Below, piece by piece: positions 18,999-27,069 of a stretch of 64,000 nucleotides of DNA (position 1 is the first letter of the stretch; each line of letters opens with the position of its first letter). The notes under the pieces were generated by a model, which was not told the DNA's origin, ran no database searches, and saw only the letters and a program-made list of their open reading frames with translations. This stretch comes from Solibacillus sp. FSL H8-0538 (GTDB lineage: Bacteria; Bacillota; Bacilli; Bacillales_A; Planococcaceae). A program made the position numbers and the translations under genes. The DNA lies in assembly GCF_038003525.1 (NCBI RefSeq), contig NZ_JBBOPI010000001.1:2719001-2783000 (forward strand). The letters are read 5' to 3'.

Positions 18999-19085
18999 AA
19001 TTAGAAAGACACAACTCGCACAAAATAGGACGAGTTGATGTCCTTACTTATGTGGATGGGAAAGCTATACTTTTTTACCCACAAA
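18999..19085 (+). repeat. Two-hairpin intergenic repeat, copy 4, inside the tyrS leader
   Basis: ATTAGAAAGACACAACTCG pairs with CGAGTTGATGTCC, then GTGGATGGGAAAG with CTTTTTTACCCAC. It lies downstream of the T-box terminator, so it would be transcribed in antisense orientation in read-through tyrS mRNA. Confidence 0.75.
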
Positions 19086-19088
19086 AAA

Positions 19089-19318
19089 GCCCCTACACGC
19101 AAATAATTTGCATGCAGGGACGTTATTAACACTTTAACGCGGTACCACCCGGCTTGAAGATTCGAGATCTTCCACTTAAGCGTCTTATCGCGACGACACG
19201 TTCGAGCTCCAAGAACGTAATTCATAATTACATTATGTCTAGCTTTCACCGGCCGCTAGCTCTCTACCTCAGGGAATGTAATCACTACTTCAATCTTTTC
19301 ATTGCTCAAAAAACTATA
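19089..19318 (-). promoter_or_regulatory. T-box riboswitch leader of tyrS
   Basis: Read on the minus strand the leader has the Stem I hallmark segment AGAGAGCTAGCGGCCGGTGAAAGCTAG, a candidate specifier loop GAATTACGTTC containing the tyrosine codon TAC, and the T-box core GGGTGGTACCGCG at 19138-19150. The terminator stem GTCCCTGCATGC / GCGTGTAGGGGC with a T-run follows at 19089-19122. Uncharged tRNA-Tyr would favour the antiterminator. The TAC specifier call is by eye. Confidence 0.92.
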
Positions 19319-19324
19319 ATGCTA

Positions 19325-19353
19325 ATTGTACTCGTTTTCTATATTATGTCAAT
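19325..19353 (-). promoter_or_regulatory. Sigma-A promoter of tyrS
   Basis: On the minus strand TTGACA and TACAAT are spaced 16 bp, just upstream of the T-box leader. It lies back to back with the PBP promoter. Confidence 0.78.
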
Positions 19354-19377
19354 ATATATGTTCGATTTATAACGAAA

Positions 19378-19388
19378 TGTGCTATAAT
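19378..19388 (+). promoter_or_regulatory. Extended -10 promoter element of the PBP gene
   Basis: TGTGCTATAAT provides a TGn extended -10 with a consensus TATAAT, 26 bp before the GTG start; no strong -35 is visible, as is common for extended -10 promoters. Confidence 0.55.
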
Positions 19389-19414
19389 AGACAAGATTTT
19401 AGGAGGTTGATGAA

Positions 19415-22252
19415 GTGAAACAATGGCTCGAAAAATTTAACGAAAAAATCGAATCACTCGCATCTTCTAAATGGATGCGAACAGTAAGAATTACCGGGGG
19501 CGTTATTTGGAATTTGGCGCTTTTATTTACAATATCATTAACTGCAACTGTCATTTTTATAGGCGCTGCTGGAGCAGGTTATTTTGCTTCTCTCGTTAAA
19601 GACGAACCACTTCGAACGAAAGCAGAAATGCGTGAGCAAATTTTCAATTACGAAGAAACAAGCGAAATTTACTTTGCTGACAATATTTACATTGGTAAAC
19701 TTAGAACGGATTTAGATCGTCGCGAAACGTCTTTAACATCTGTTTCACCAATGGTCGTGAATGCTGTACTCGCAACAGAAGATGAATATTTCCGCGAGCA
19801 TAAGGGCATCGTGCCAAAAGCGGTACTTCGTGGATTACTACAGGATGTAACAAACTCTGCTACTCAAACAGGCGGCTCTACTTTAACTCAACAATTAATT
19901 AAAAATCAAATTTTAACGAATGAAGTTTCCTACGAAAGGAAGGCCAAGGAAATTTTACTTGCGCTTCGCGTGGAGAAATTCATGTCAAAAGAAGAAATTT
20001 TAGAAGCCTATTTAAACATTATTCCTTATGGTCGAAATGCATCTGGTCGTAATATTGCCGGCATTGTGACAGCCGCAGAGGGAATTTTCGGGGTCAAGGC
20101 GTCCGAGCTGACATTGCCTCAAGCCGCTTATATAGCTGGTATACCGCAAGCACCTTATAAATACACACCTTTTACAAATAAAGGTGTGTTAAAAAGTGCA
20201 GAAGCAATTCAACCCGGGATTGATCGTATGAAAACCGTGCTTTTCCGAATGAAGGAAGCTGGCTATATTACAGAGGCACAATATGAATTTGCTGTAAATT
20301 ATGATATTACACAAGATTTCAGTGAGCCTGAGGACCGCCCTGAAGATAAGTATCCTTGGTTAACAACGGAGCTGGAAACGCGAGCAAAAATTATAATCGC
20401 TGAGTTATTAGCTGAAGAAGACGGGATTGATCCGCAGCGTCTACAAGAGGAATCAAATCTCTATGACAAATATATCATTTTAGCGGATCGTGACGTTCGC
20501 TCAAAAGGATACCGAATTTATTCTACGATTAATAAAGAAATGTATGACGGTATGCAAGAGGCTGCACAAAACTTCCAGTATTATGGTCATACGTATACAA
20601 AAAAAGAAGTTGATAGCGAAACAGGAGAGGAAAAAGAAGTACAAGTTCCTGTTCAAGTCGGCAGTATTATGATTGAAAACACTACAGGAAAAATTTTAAG
20701 CTTTGTTGGTGGTCGCGATCATAAACTTGAAGCACTGAACCATGCAACCGGAGCATATCGTTCAAACGGTTCAACAATGAAGCCATTACTTGCATACGGA
20801 CCTGCACTTGAATACGGCATAATCGGTGCGGGTAGTCCCGTTGTTGACGTGAAATTCACTCGTAGCTATGACAATTATAGCCCGTCTAACTATATTGAAT
20901 CACAAGAGCTTGGGCTAATCCCAGCACGCGAGGCACTTGCTTCTTCCCAAAACTTAACAGCGTTACGTCTTTATGATTCAATTTTAGACCGGAGACCAGC
21001 TACATTCCTTGAAAAAATGGGCTTCTCTAGACTAACAGACGTCGATTACACCAACTTATCGACAACAATTGGTGGAATAACGCATGGAGCAACAGTTGAG
21101 GAAAACACAAATGCCTATACAACCTTTGCAAATGGCGGAAATTTTGTTGATGCGTACATGATTGAAAAAATTGAAGATTTAGATGGCAATATCATTTATG
21201 AACATAAAGTACAGCCTGTTGAAGTATTTTCTCCAGAAACGGCCTATCTCATGACAGATATGCTACGTGATGTCCTAACGGATGGTACTGCAACACGTGC
21301 AAAAAGTTTATTAAAATTCTCATCTGATTTTGCTGCAAAAACTGGTACAACACAAGATTATAAGGACGTTTGGTTAGTCGGTTATAATCCGAACATTTCA
21401 CTCGGAGTATGGCTTGGTTATGATCAGCCGCGTTCACTTTATGCATTCAATAATACGTACTATCAACCAAGCACGCGCGTCAACATGCTTTGGGCTACTC
21501 TTATGAACAAAATGTACGAGATGAATCCCAAGCTTGTCGGTACAAAAGATAGCTTTAAGCAGCCTGAAAATGTTGTTTCCGCATCATTTTGTGGTATTTC
21601 TGGACTTGCACCTTCTGGGACATGTTCAGCAGCTGGTCTAGTACGTACTGATTTATTCAATAAGCTTGTATTTTTACCAACTGAGCGGGATGATAGCTTT
21701 ATTTCATCTACGTCAGTCGTAGTAGGCGACCGGAACTATGCCGCCCTTCCTTCAACACCAGCAGAATTTGTTGAAAGAAAAGGCTACGGCCTGAATAAAG
21801 CATTCATGGACCGTATGTTAGGCAGATTAGGCGGAAATGCTTCAAAATTATTACCTTACAGTTCTAACAATAGTGTTGTAGCAGGTGCAACGTTTAAGGC
21901 AGATAATTTGCCGCCTGGAGCTGTTGTAACAGTACTTGAAGGCAATATGTTAACTTGGTCTAAATCCCCATCAAATGATGTAATTGGTTATCGCGTATAT
22001 CGTATAAGCGATGAAGGGCGAACACTCGTTTCCACACTGAAAACATACGAAGGTCGTCGCATTCCTATTACTGTCGGTACACGCTACGTGGTTGTTGCGG
22101 TTGATATTACAGGATTAGAATCTGGCTATTCAAATGAAGTAGGTGAATCGTTGATACAACCAGAGGATAAGCCAATCGAAGAACCCGAGATTACGGAAGA
22201 AATTGAAGAAACTGATGAGATTGAAGATGAAATAGAAACTTATGAACCTTGA
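19415..22252 (+). CDS. Class A penicillin-binding protein (PBP1A family) with fibronectin type III domain
   Basis: Bifunctional peptidoglycan synthase: glycan polymerisation plus D,D-transpeptidation. The 945-residue protein has one N-terminal membrane helix (about 24-54), a GT51 transglycosylase domain with EDEYFREHKG and GGSTLTQQLIKN, then a penicillin-binding transpeptidase domain with SxxK as STMK (about residue 455), SxN as SQN in ALASSQNLTA, and KTG as KTGTTQ. A fibronectin type III domain (LTWSKSPSNDVIGYRVYRI region) and an acidic glutamate-rich tail end the protein. The start is GTG after AGGAGG. It is divergent from tyrS and monocistronic. Confidence 0.92.
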   Translation: MKQWLEKFNEKIESLASSKWMRTVRITGGVIWNLALLFTISLTATVIFIGAAGAGYFASLVKDEPLRTKAEMREQIFNYEETSEIYFADNIYIGKLRTDLDRRETSLTSVSPMVVNAVLATEDEYFREHKGIVPKAVLRGLLQDVTNSATQTGGSTLTQQLIKNQILTNEVSYERKAKEILLALRVEKFMSKEEILEAYLNIIPYGRNASGRNIAGIVTAAEGIFGVKASELTLPQAAYIAGIPQAPYKYTPFTNKGVLKSAEAIQPGIDRMKTVLFRMKEAGYITEAQYEFAVNYDITQDFSEPEDRPEDKYPWLTTELETRAKIIIAELLAEEDGIDPQRLQEESNLYDKYIILADRDVRSKGYRIYSTINKEMYDGMQEAAQNFQYYGHTYTKKEVDSETGEEKEVQVPVQVGSIMIENTTGKILSFVGGRDHKLEALNHATGAYRSNGSTMKPLLAYGPALEYGIIGAGSPVVDVKFTRSYDNYSPSNYIESQELGLIPAREALASSQNLTALRLYDSILDRRPATFLEKMGFSRLTDVDYTNLSTTIGGITHGATVEENTNAYTTFANGGNFVDAYMIEKIEDLDGNIIYEHKVQPVEVFSPETAYLMTDMLRDVLTDGTATRAKSLLKFSSDFAAKTGTTQDYKDVWLVGYNPNISLGVWLGYDQPRSLYAFNNTYYQPSTRVNMLWATLMNKMYEMNPKLVGTKDSFKQPENVVSASFCGISGLAPSGTCSAAGLVRTDLFNKLVFLPTERDDSFISSTSVVVGDRNYAALPSTPAEFVERKGYGLNKAFMDRMLGRLGGNASKLLPYSSNNSVVAGATFKADNLPPGAVVTVLEGNMLTWSKSPSNDVIGYRVYRISDEGRTLVSTLKTYEGRRIPITVGTRYVVVAVDITGLESGYSNEVGESLIQPEDKPIEEPEITEEIEETDEIEDEIETYEP

Positions 22253-22304
22253 GATGATGTTTATTAATATGTTGTTAAGCAAGTTATATTGACTTAACTA
22301 CCGA
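22250..22304 (+). repeat. Two-hairpin intergenic repeat, degenerate copy 5
   Basis: Only the second half remains: GAGATGATGTTTATT then GTTGTTAAGCAAG / TTGACTTAACTACC. It overlaps the PBP stop codon region and lies between convergent genes. Confidence 0.5.
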
Positions 22305-22309
22305 AAAAC

Positions 22310-22352
22310 AAGCGCCTTATTCGTTTAAAAACATACGAATAAGGCGCTTTTC
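22310..22352 (+). terminator. Terminator of the PBP gene
   Basis: AGCGCCTTATTCGT pairs perfectly with ACGAATAAGGCGCT and is followed by TTTT on the plus strand. Confidence 0.88.
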
Positions 22353-22369
22353 ATGTTGCCGGCAAAGAA

Positions 22370-22398
22370 AAAAAATGTGGCAATCGTGCTGCCACATC
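22370..22398 (-). terminator. Terminator of the argCJBD operon
   Basis: ATGTGGCA pairs with TGCCACAT and, read on the minus strand, is followed by eight T bases. It lies directly after argD. Confidence 0.85.
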
Positions 22399-22405
22399 TC
22401 TTCTA

Positions 22406-23542
22406 TTACTCTAATATAGTAGATTTCAAAATTGCTACAGCTTCATCAATTTCTGCTTCACTTACTGTTAGTGGGGGTAAAAGACGAATCACTGTTGGAC
22501 CAGCTGCTACTGTTAGTAAGCCCGCTTGATCTAGTTTGCCTACATACGGCGCTACATCTTCTCCGCCTAGACTTAAACCTAGCATTAAGCCTTTACCTTG
22601 AATTGTATATTGCTCTCCAGGGAACGCCTCTTTTAGCTTTTTAACAAGGTATTTGGATTTCTGTTGTACATTTGCTAAAAATTCTGGTTGAAATACATTA
22701 TCTAATACCGTTTGCGCGACTGCCACCCCTAGTGGATTACCACCAAATGTCGTGCCGTGCGTTCCTGCATTAAATGTTTCAAATAACTCCGCAGTTCCTA
22801 AAATTCCGCCGATTGGAAAGCCTCCACCAAGTCCTTTTGCCATCGAAACGATATTCGGCTTTAACACGGTTTGTTCATAAGCAAAACGTGTTCCAGTACG
22901 TCCAATACCCGTTTGCACTTCATCGACAATTAGTAAAATATCGTTCTCATTGCAAATTTCTTGAATCGCTTCTGCAAATTCAGGCGTTACCGCATTGACA
23001 CCGCCCTCTCCTTGAATAAGCTCTAACATAATTGCCGCTACTGAATCATCAATTGTCGCCTTTAACGCTTCTACATCATTAAAAGGCAATGTTGTAAATT
23101 TACTTACTAATGGACCGAAGCCATTGCGCACTTTATCTTGACCTGTTGCAGACATTGCACCAAATGTACGTCCATGGAATGATTGCTCGAAGACAAGAAT
23201 ATGGTGTTTACCTGTATGCTTCCGCGCAATTTTAATCGCTGCTTCATTCGCCTCGGCGCCGCTATTACAGAAAAACGCATGGGACAAATGTGTATCTTTC
23301 ACTAAAGTTTCTGCCAATTTTTCTTGATCTGGGCTTTCAAACAAGTTGCTAACATGCCATAGCTTTTCACTTTGAGCTTGAATGGCACTAACAAGGGCAG
23401 GGTGGGCATGGCCTAAGCTACAAACCGCTATACCGCTCGTAAAATCTAAATAGCGTTTGCCCGTTGAATCATGAACGATTGTCCCCTTCCCTTCTACTAT
23501 GCTAATTGGTCGTCTTGCGTAGTTTTGAAATAATGCACTCAT
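22406..23542 (-). CDS. argD: Acetylornithine aminotransferase
   Basis: PLP enzyme that converts N-acetylglutamate semialdehyde to N-acetylornithine with glutamate as donor. The 378-residue protein shows the class III features FFCNSGAEANEAAIKIARKH near residue 92, LIVDEVQTGIGRTG near 205 and the PLP lysine in SMAKGLGGGFPIGG near 235. Its ATG overlaps the argB stop by four bases, so it is the last gene of a coupled argC-J-B-D operon. The ornithine product flows on to citrulline and arginine by genes outside this window. Confidence 0.95.
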   Translation of the reverse strand: MSALFQNYARRPISIVEGKGTIVHDSTGKRYLDFTSGIAVCSLGHAHPALVSAIQAQSEKLWHVSNLFESPDQEKLAETLVKDTHLSHAFFCNSGAEANEAAIKIARKHTGKHHILVFEQSFHGRTFGAMSATGQDKVRNGFGPLVSKFTTLPFNDVEALKATIDDSVAAIMLELIQGEGGVNAVTPEFAEAIQEICNENDILLIVDEVQTGIGRTGTRFAYEQTVLKPNIVSMAKGLGGGFPIGGILGTAELFETFNAGTHGTTFGGNPLGVAVAQTVLDNVFQPEFLANVQQKSKYLVKKLKEAFPGEQYTIQGKGLMLGLSLGGEDVAPYVGKLDQAGLLTVAAGPTVIRLLPPLTVSEAEIDEAVAILKSTILE

Positions 23543-24315
23543 TTTACTAGCTCCTCACTTAGAATAGTCGTTCCGGTTAATGTATCATTGACGATTTGAA
23601 CGGAAGGGATTCCTGCGTTCAAACAAGCCAGTGCCCCCTGTACTTTCGGAATCATCCCACCGTAAATATGCCCATCTTCAATCCACTGACCAATTAATGC
23701 AGGCGTTACTGCTGTTTGGTATATATCTTCAATGCGAATACCGGCAACGTCTGTTACAAGTAGTAAGCTTTCTGCACCGACCGCTAATGCTACTTCACTC
23801 GCTACAGTATCACCGTTAATATTTAATGCCTGACCCTCTTGTGTGGCACCGATACAAGCGATGACCGGTACGATCCCTGCTGCAGTAAATGAGTCAATTA
23901 GCTTCGTGTTAACGCGTTTTACTTCGCCAACATATCCGTATGTTGACTCATCTAAAAATTCACTTTGTAGTAGCTCTCCGTCAAAACCGTTTAAACCTAC
24001 TGCTGTAATTCCCGCAGCATTAAGTCCATGCACAAGTGCCGGATTTACTTTACCAATTAGTGTTGATTGTACAATGCCAATTGCCTTAGCACTTGTGACA
24101 CGGATGCCGTTTAGCGTATGAGATTCAACGCTTTGCTTAGCAAGCTCTCTGTTAATGGCAGGACCACCACCATGTGTAATAATAACTTGGTAACCTTGAT
24201 CCTGTAAGGCTTTGAAGTTACGAAAGAAGGCTTCGTTTAAGCCTTCTAGCGTACTTCCACCTAATTTAATGACAATTTTATGAGCGGTATGATGCGTTGA
24301 TTTGAACGTAGTCAT
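23539..24315 (-). CDS. argB: Acetylglutamate kinase
   Basis: Phosphorylates N-acetylglutamate, the second step of arginine synthesis. The 258-residue amino acid kinase fold has KIVIKLGGSTLEG at the N-terminus, ITHGGGPAINREL near residue 47, and the NINGDTVASEVALAVGA nucleotide/substrate region near 165, ending with the lysine of GGMIPKVQGA. The start overlaps the end of argJ by 38 bases. No N-terminal helix of the arginine-sensitive hexameric form is obvious, so feedback control may fall on ArgJ instead (inference). Confidence 0.94.
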   Translation of the reverse strand: MTTFKSTHHTAHKIVIKLGGSTLEGLNEAFFRNFKALQDQGYQVIITHGGGPAINRELAKQSVESHTLNGIRVTSAKAIGIVQSTLIGKVNPALVHGLNAAGITAVGLNGFDGELLQSEFLDESTYGYVGEVKRVNTKLIDSFTAAGIVPVIACIGATQEGQALNINGDTVASEVALAVGAESLLLVTDVAGIRIEDIYQTAVTPALIGQWIEDGHIYGGMIPKVQGALACLNAGIPSVQIVNDTLTGTTILSEELVK

Positions 24316-25501
24316 AAGTTAAATCACACCCCCATGCAAAGCCGTGCCCTCCGCCAACTCCGAGTGACACATAAATTTTTACTTCATGCATTTTTAAAAT
24401 TTCAATCAATTCCTCTTCAGAGAACTTAGTCGGCTCCCCGTTTTTAACCATTGTTGCGCCACCGATTTTAATTGTAATTTTTTCTGGATCTACGGTTGCA
24501 CCACTATAGCCAATCGCACAAATAATACGTCCCCAGTTTGCATCACAACCAAATACAGCTGTTTTCACAAGTGGCGAACCTACGACTGTTTTCGCAATTT
24601 TACGTGCTTCTTCATCCGAAATTGCCCCTTCTACTTCTACCTCAATTAACTTTGTTGCGCCTTCGCCATCACGAGCGATTAATTTTGCTAAGTCTTCTGA
24701 TACAAGACGTAAAGCTGTATAGAAGTTTTCCCAATCTGGATGTGCGGGTGTTAACGTTGCGTTGCCAGCTAAACCGTTTGCCATCACAATAACAGTGTCA
24801 TTTGTTGATGTATCACCGTCAACAGTGATTGCATTAAACGTTAGATTTGTAATTTCTGACAATGCTTTTTGTAGTTCGCTAGATTCAATATTCGCATCCG
24901 TTGTAATAAAGCCCAGCATTGTTGCCATATTTGGCTCGATCATACCGGAGCCTTTTGCTGTACCTGATACTAATACTTCCTTGCCGTCAATTATAGTTGC
25001 GTATGTTGTACTTTTCATTACTTTATCTGTTGTCATAATAGCCTGTGAGAAATCAATGCCACTCTCTAATTTTGCATTTGGTGCAAGCATTGCTACCCCA
25101 TTTTTTATCGGCTCCATGTTCATAATTTCACCAATTACACCTGTTGAAGCAACGCCAATAAGTTGTGCATCAATGCCTAATTTTTCTGCCGCTAAACCTT
25201 GCATTTCATAAGCATCTGCAACACCTTGCTTGCCTGTGCACGCGTTGGCATTACCCGAGTTGACGATAATTGCTTGCATCTTCCCGGTGTTATAAACTAC
25301 TTCCTTCGTTACCTTTATTGGTGCTGCTTGCACGGCATTTGTCGTAAAGACACCAGCTACACTTGCAGGTACTTCACTAAAAAGAATCGCTAAATCCTTT
25401 TTCTTATGTTTAATCCCGCAATGTACACCTGCTGCTGAAAAGCCTTTTGGTGATACGATATTTTTGCTCGCTAGTTTTTTCATCTCAATTGTTGATGTCA
25501 T
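24278..25501 (-). CDS. argJ: Bifunctional glutamate N-acetyltransferase / N-acetylglutamate synthase
   Basis: Recycles the acetyl group from N-acetylornithine to glutamate and may also make N-acetylglutamate from acetyl-CoA. The 407-residue protein contains the self-cleavage site in GSGMIEPNMATMLGF, where the threonine of ATML becomes the nucleophile of the beta chain. IVNSGNANACTGKQG near residue 80 is also characteristic. The ATG follows GGGGAGG. Located second in the argC-J-B-D operon, the standard Bacillus order. Confidence 0.95.
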   Translation of the reverse strand: MTSTIEMKKLASKNIVSPKGFSAAGVHCGIKHKKKDLAILFSEVPASVAGVFTTNAVQAAPIKVTKEVVYNTGKMQAIIVNSGNANACTGKQGVADAYEMQGLAAEKLGIDAQLIGVASTGVIGEIMNMEPIKNGVAMLAPNAKLESGIDFSQAIMTTDKVMKSTTYATIIDGKEVLVSGTAKGSGMIEPNMATMLGFITTDANIESSELQKALSEITNLTFNAITVDGDTSTNDTVIVMANGLAGNATLTPAHPDWENFYTALRLVSEDLAKLIARDGEGATKLIEVEVEGAISDEEARKIAKTVVGSPLVKTAVFGCDANWGRIICAIGYSGATVDPEKITIKIGGATMVKNGEPTKFSEEELIEILKMHEVKIYVSLGVGGGHGFAWGCDLTYDYVQINASYRS

Positions 25502-25523
25502 GAATTATTCCTCCCCTTAATCC

Positions 25524-26558
25524 TTAAATAAAGTATGGTACGACTTGTAAGCCTGTCGTCTGCGGTAAATTCATTTGAACGTTCATATTTTGAATCGCCT
25601 GACCTGCCGCGCCTTTTACTAAATTATCAATTACTCCAATAATCGTTGCGCGGTTCGTGCGTTCATCAAGCTTCACGTGAATATCACAATAGTTCGATCC
25701 TTTTACGCGATTTGTTCCCACTGCGTCAGCCTGTTCGATCACCCGTACAAATGGATGAATTGCGTAGGTTTCTTGTAAACAATTCGTTAATTGCTGCTGT
25801 GTTACACCTGCCGTTACCTGCGCGTAAGAAGTTGCTAAAATGCCCCGCGTCATCGGCACTAAATGTGTATTGAATGAGATTTTTGTGTCAACACCGGCAA
25901 ACATCAAAATCGCTTGTTCAATTTCTGGTATATGCTGATGTTCATTAATTTTATAAATTGACAATGATTCATTTGCTTCACTGTAATGTGAACTTTGAGA
26001 AGGTTTATTTCCCGCGCCGGAAATCCCACTTTTCGCATCAATGATAAGGAAGCTCGGATCAATTAATTTCTCTTTTATTAATGGAAGAAGCGATAATAGA
26101 ACAGCGGTAGGATAGCACCCAGGGTTTGCAATTAATTTCGCACCCTCAATATCTTTTTCGTTCCACTCAGTTAAGCCGTATACACTCTCTGCCACTGCTT
26201 CTGCTGGTGCAGGCACTTTTTTATACCAATCCTTGTAACATGCTAAATCCTTTAACCTAAAATCCCCCGATAAATCGATCAGCTTCGGCCCTGTACCTAA
26301 TAGCGGAGGAAAAAGACTGCTCGAAACCCCTGAAGGCGTGCTAGCAAATACAACGTCATATTGCGCTAAGACATCATAATCAATTTTTTTCAGCGGTTGA
26401 TCATATAAATCAACTAAATGCGGAAACCTCGCTGAAAAAACTGTACCTTCCTCTGATGACGTAAATAGTGCGATGTTTTCTACTTCTTTATGATTATGCA
26501 AAAAACGTATTAACTCTAAGCCACCGTACCCAGTAGCACCAATAATTCCAACTTTCAC
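25524..26558 (-). CDS. argC: N-acetyl-gamma-glutamyl-phosphate reductase
   Basis: NADPH-dependent reductase giving N-acetylglutamate semialdehyde, step three of arginine synthesis. The 344-residue protein begins with a Rossmann motif KVGIIGATGYGGLELIRFL and has the active-site cysteine in LIANPGCYPTAVLLSLLP near residue 145 and the HQHIPEIEQ motif near 206. The GTG at 26558 follows GGGGTGAG at a better distance than the GTG three codons upstream (26567), which overlaps the same site. It is the first gene of the operon. Confidence 0.94.
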   Translation of the reverse strand: MKVGIIGATGYGGLELIRFLHNHKEVENIALFTSSEEGTVFSARFPHLVDLYDQPLKKIDYDVLAQYDVVFASTPSGVSSSLFPPLLGTGPKLIDLSGDFRLKDLACYKDWYKKVPAPAEAVAESVYGLTEWNEKDIEGAKLIANPGCYPTAVLLSLLPLIKEKLIDPSFLIIDAKSGISGAGNKPSQSSHYSEANESLSIYKINEHQHIPEIEQAILMFAGVDTKISFNTHLVPMTRGILATSYAQVTAGVTQQQLTNCLQETYAIHPFVRVIEQADAVGTNRVKGSNYCDIHVKLDERTNRATIIGVIDNLVKGAAGQAIQNMNVQMNLPQTTGLQVVPYFI

Positions 26559-26669
26559 TCCACTCACCCCAAAAATTAGAAATTAACACCTCATTCAAAA
26601 AAGAGCGAGATGCAGTCCTTATTTATTTTTTTACCAAAGCCATCCTTTTTTAAAAAACAAGATAAAAAT

Positions 26670-26698
26670 AGTATAGTTCTGTATATTTATATAGTCAA
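26670..26698 (-). promoter_or_regulatory. Sigma-A promoter of argCJBD with possible AhrC/ArgR box
   Basis: On the minus strand TTGACT and TATACT are spaced 17 bp. An AT-rich TATAAAAATACA overlaps the -35, resembling an arginine box (consensus TNTGAATWWWWATTCANW) only loosely. Operator status is inferred from knowledge of arginine control in Bacillus. Confidence 0.65.
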
Positions 26699-26921
26699 CT
26701 GTATTTTTATATAATATATCAATATTCCGAATATTAAATATTTAGGCATTATTAATCGGAACAATTGTTTTATTGACTAATACAACCGAGCCAATGGTCA
26801 ACATGATGCTGACCTTGGTACAATACGTTTCGCTACTAACATATTTATACATAAAAATAAAAATTTCATTAAAAATCGACAAGTTTTTCGAAACAAATTT
26901 AACATTTTCTTTATGCGTTAA

Positions 26922-26962
26922 AAGAAAAATCGGCAAAATCTATTAACTCTTAGATTTTGCCG
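26922..26962 (-). terminator. Terminator of acsA
   Basis: CGGCAAAATCTA pairs perfectly with TAGATTTTGCCG and on the minus strand a T-rich ATTTTTCTTTT follows. Between here and the argC promoter I see only AT-rich sequence with a 64-codon frame that lacks coding features. Confidence 0.82.
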
Positions 26963-27069
26963 TCCACTATATTTTATTAATTTCATTGCATAAACATTAA
27001 CTTTACCTATCTTCTATAAAAAGCTATGAATTATTTAAATATAACTTCCAAACATAATATAGAAAACAA

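Noticed and set aside
26590-26630. Eighth copy of the two-hairpin repeat before argC
   Set aside because: Only GCGAGATGCAGTCCTTATT is similar; too short to call.
26742-26936. 64-codon minus-strand frame between argC and acsA
   Set aside because: AT-rich, without ribosome site, next to a terminator; likely chance.
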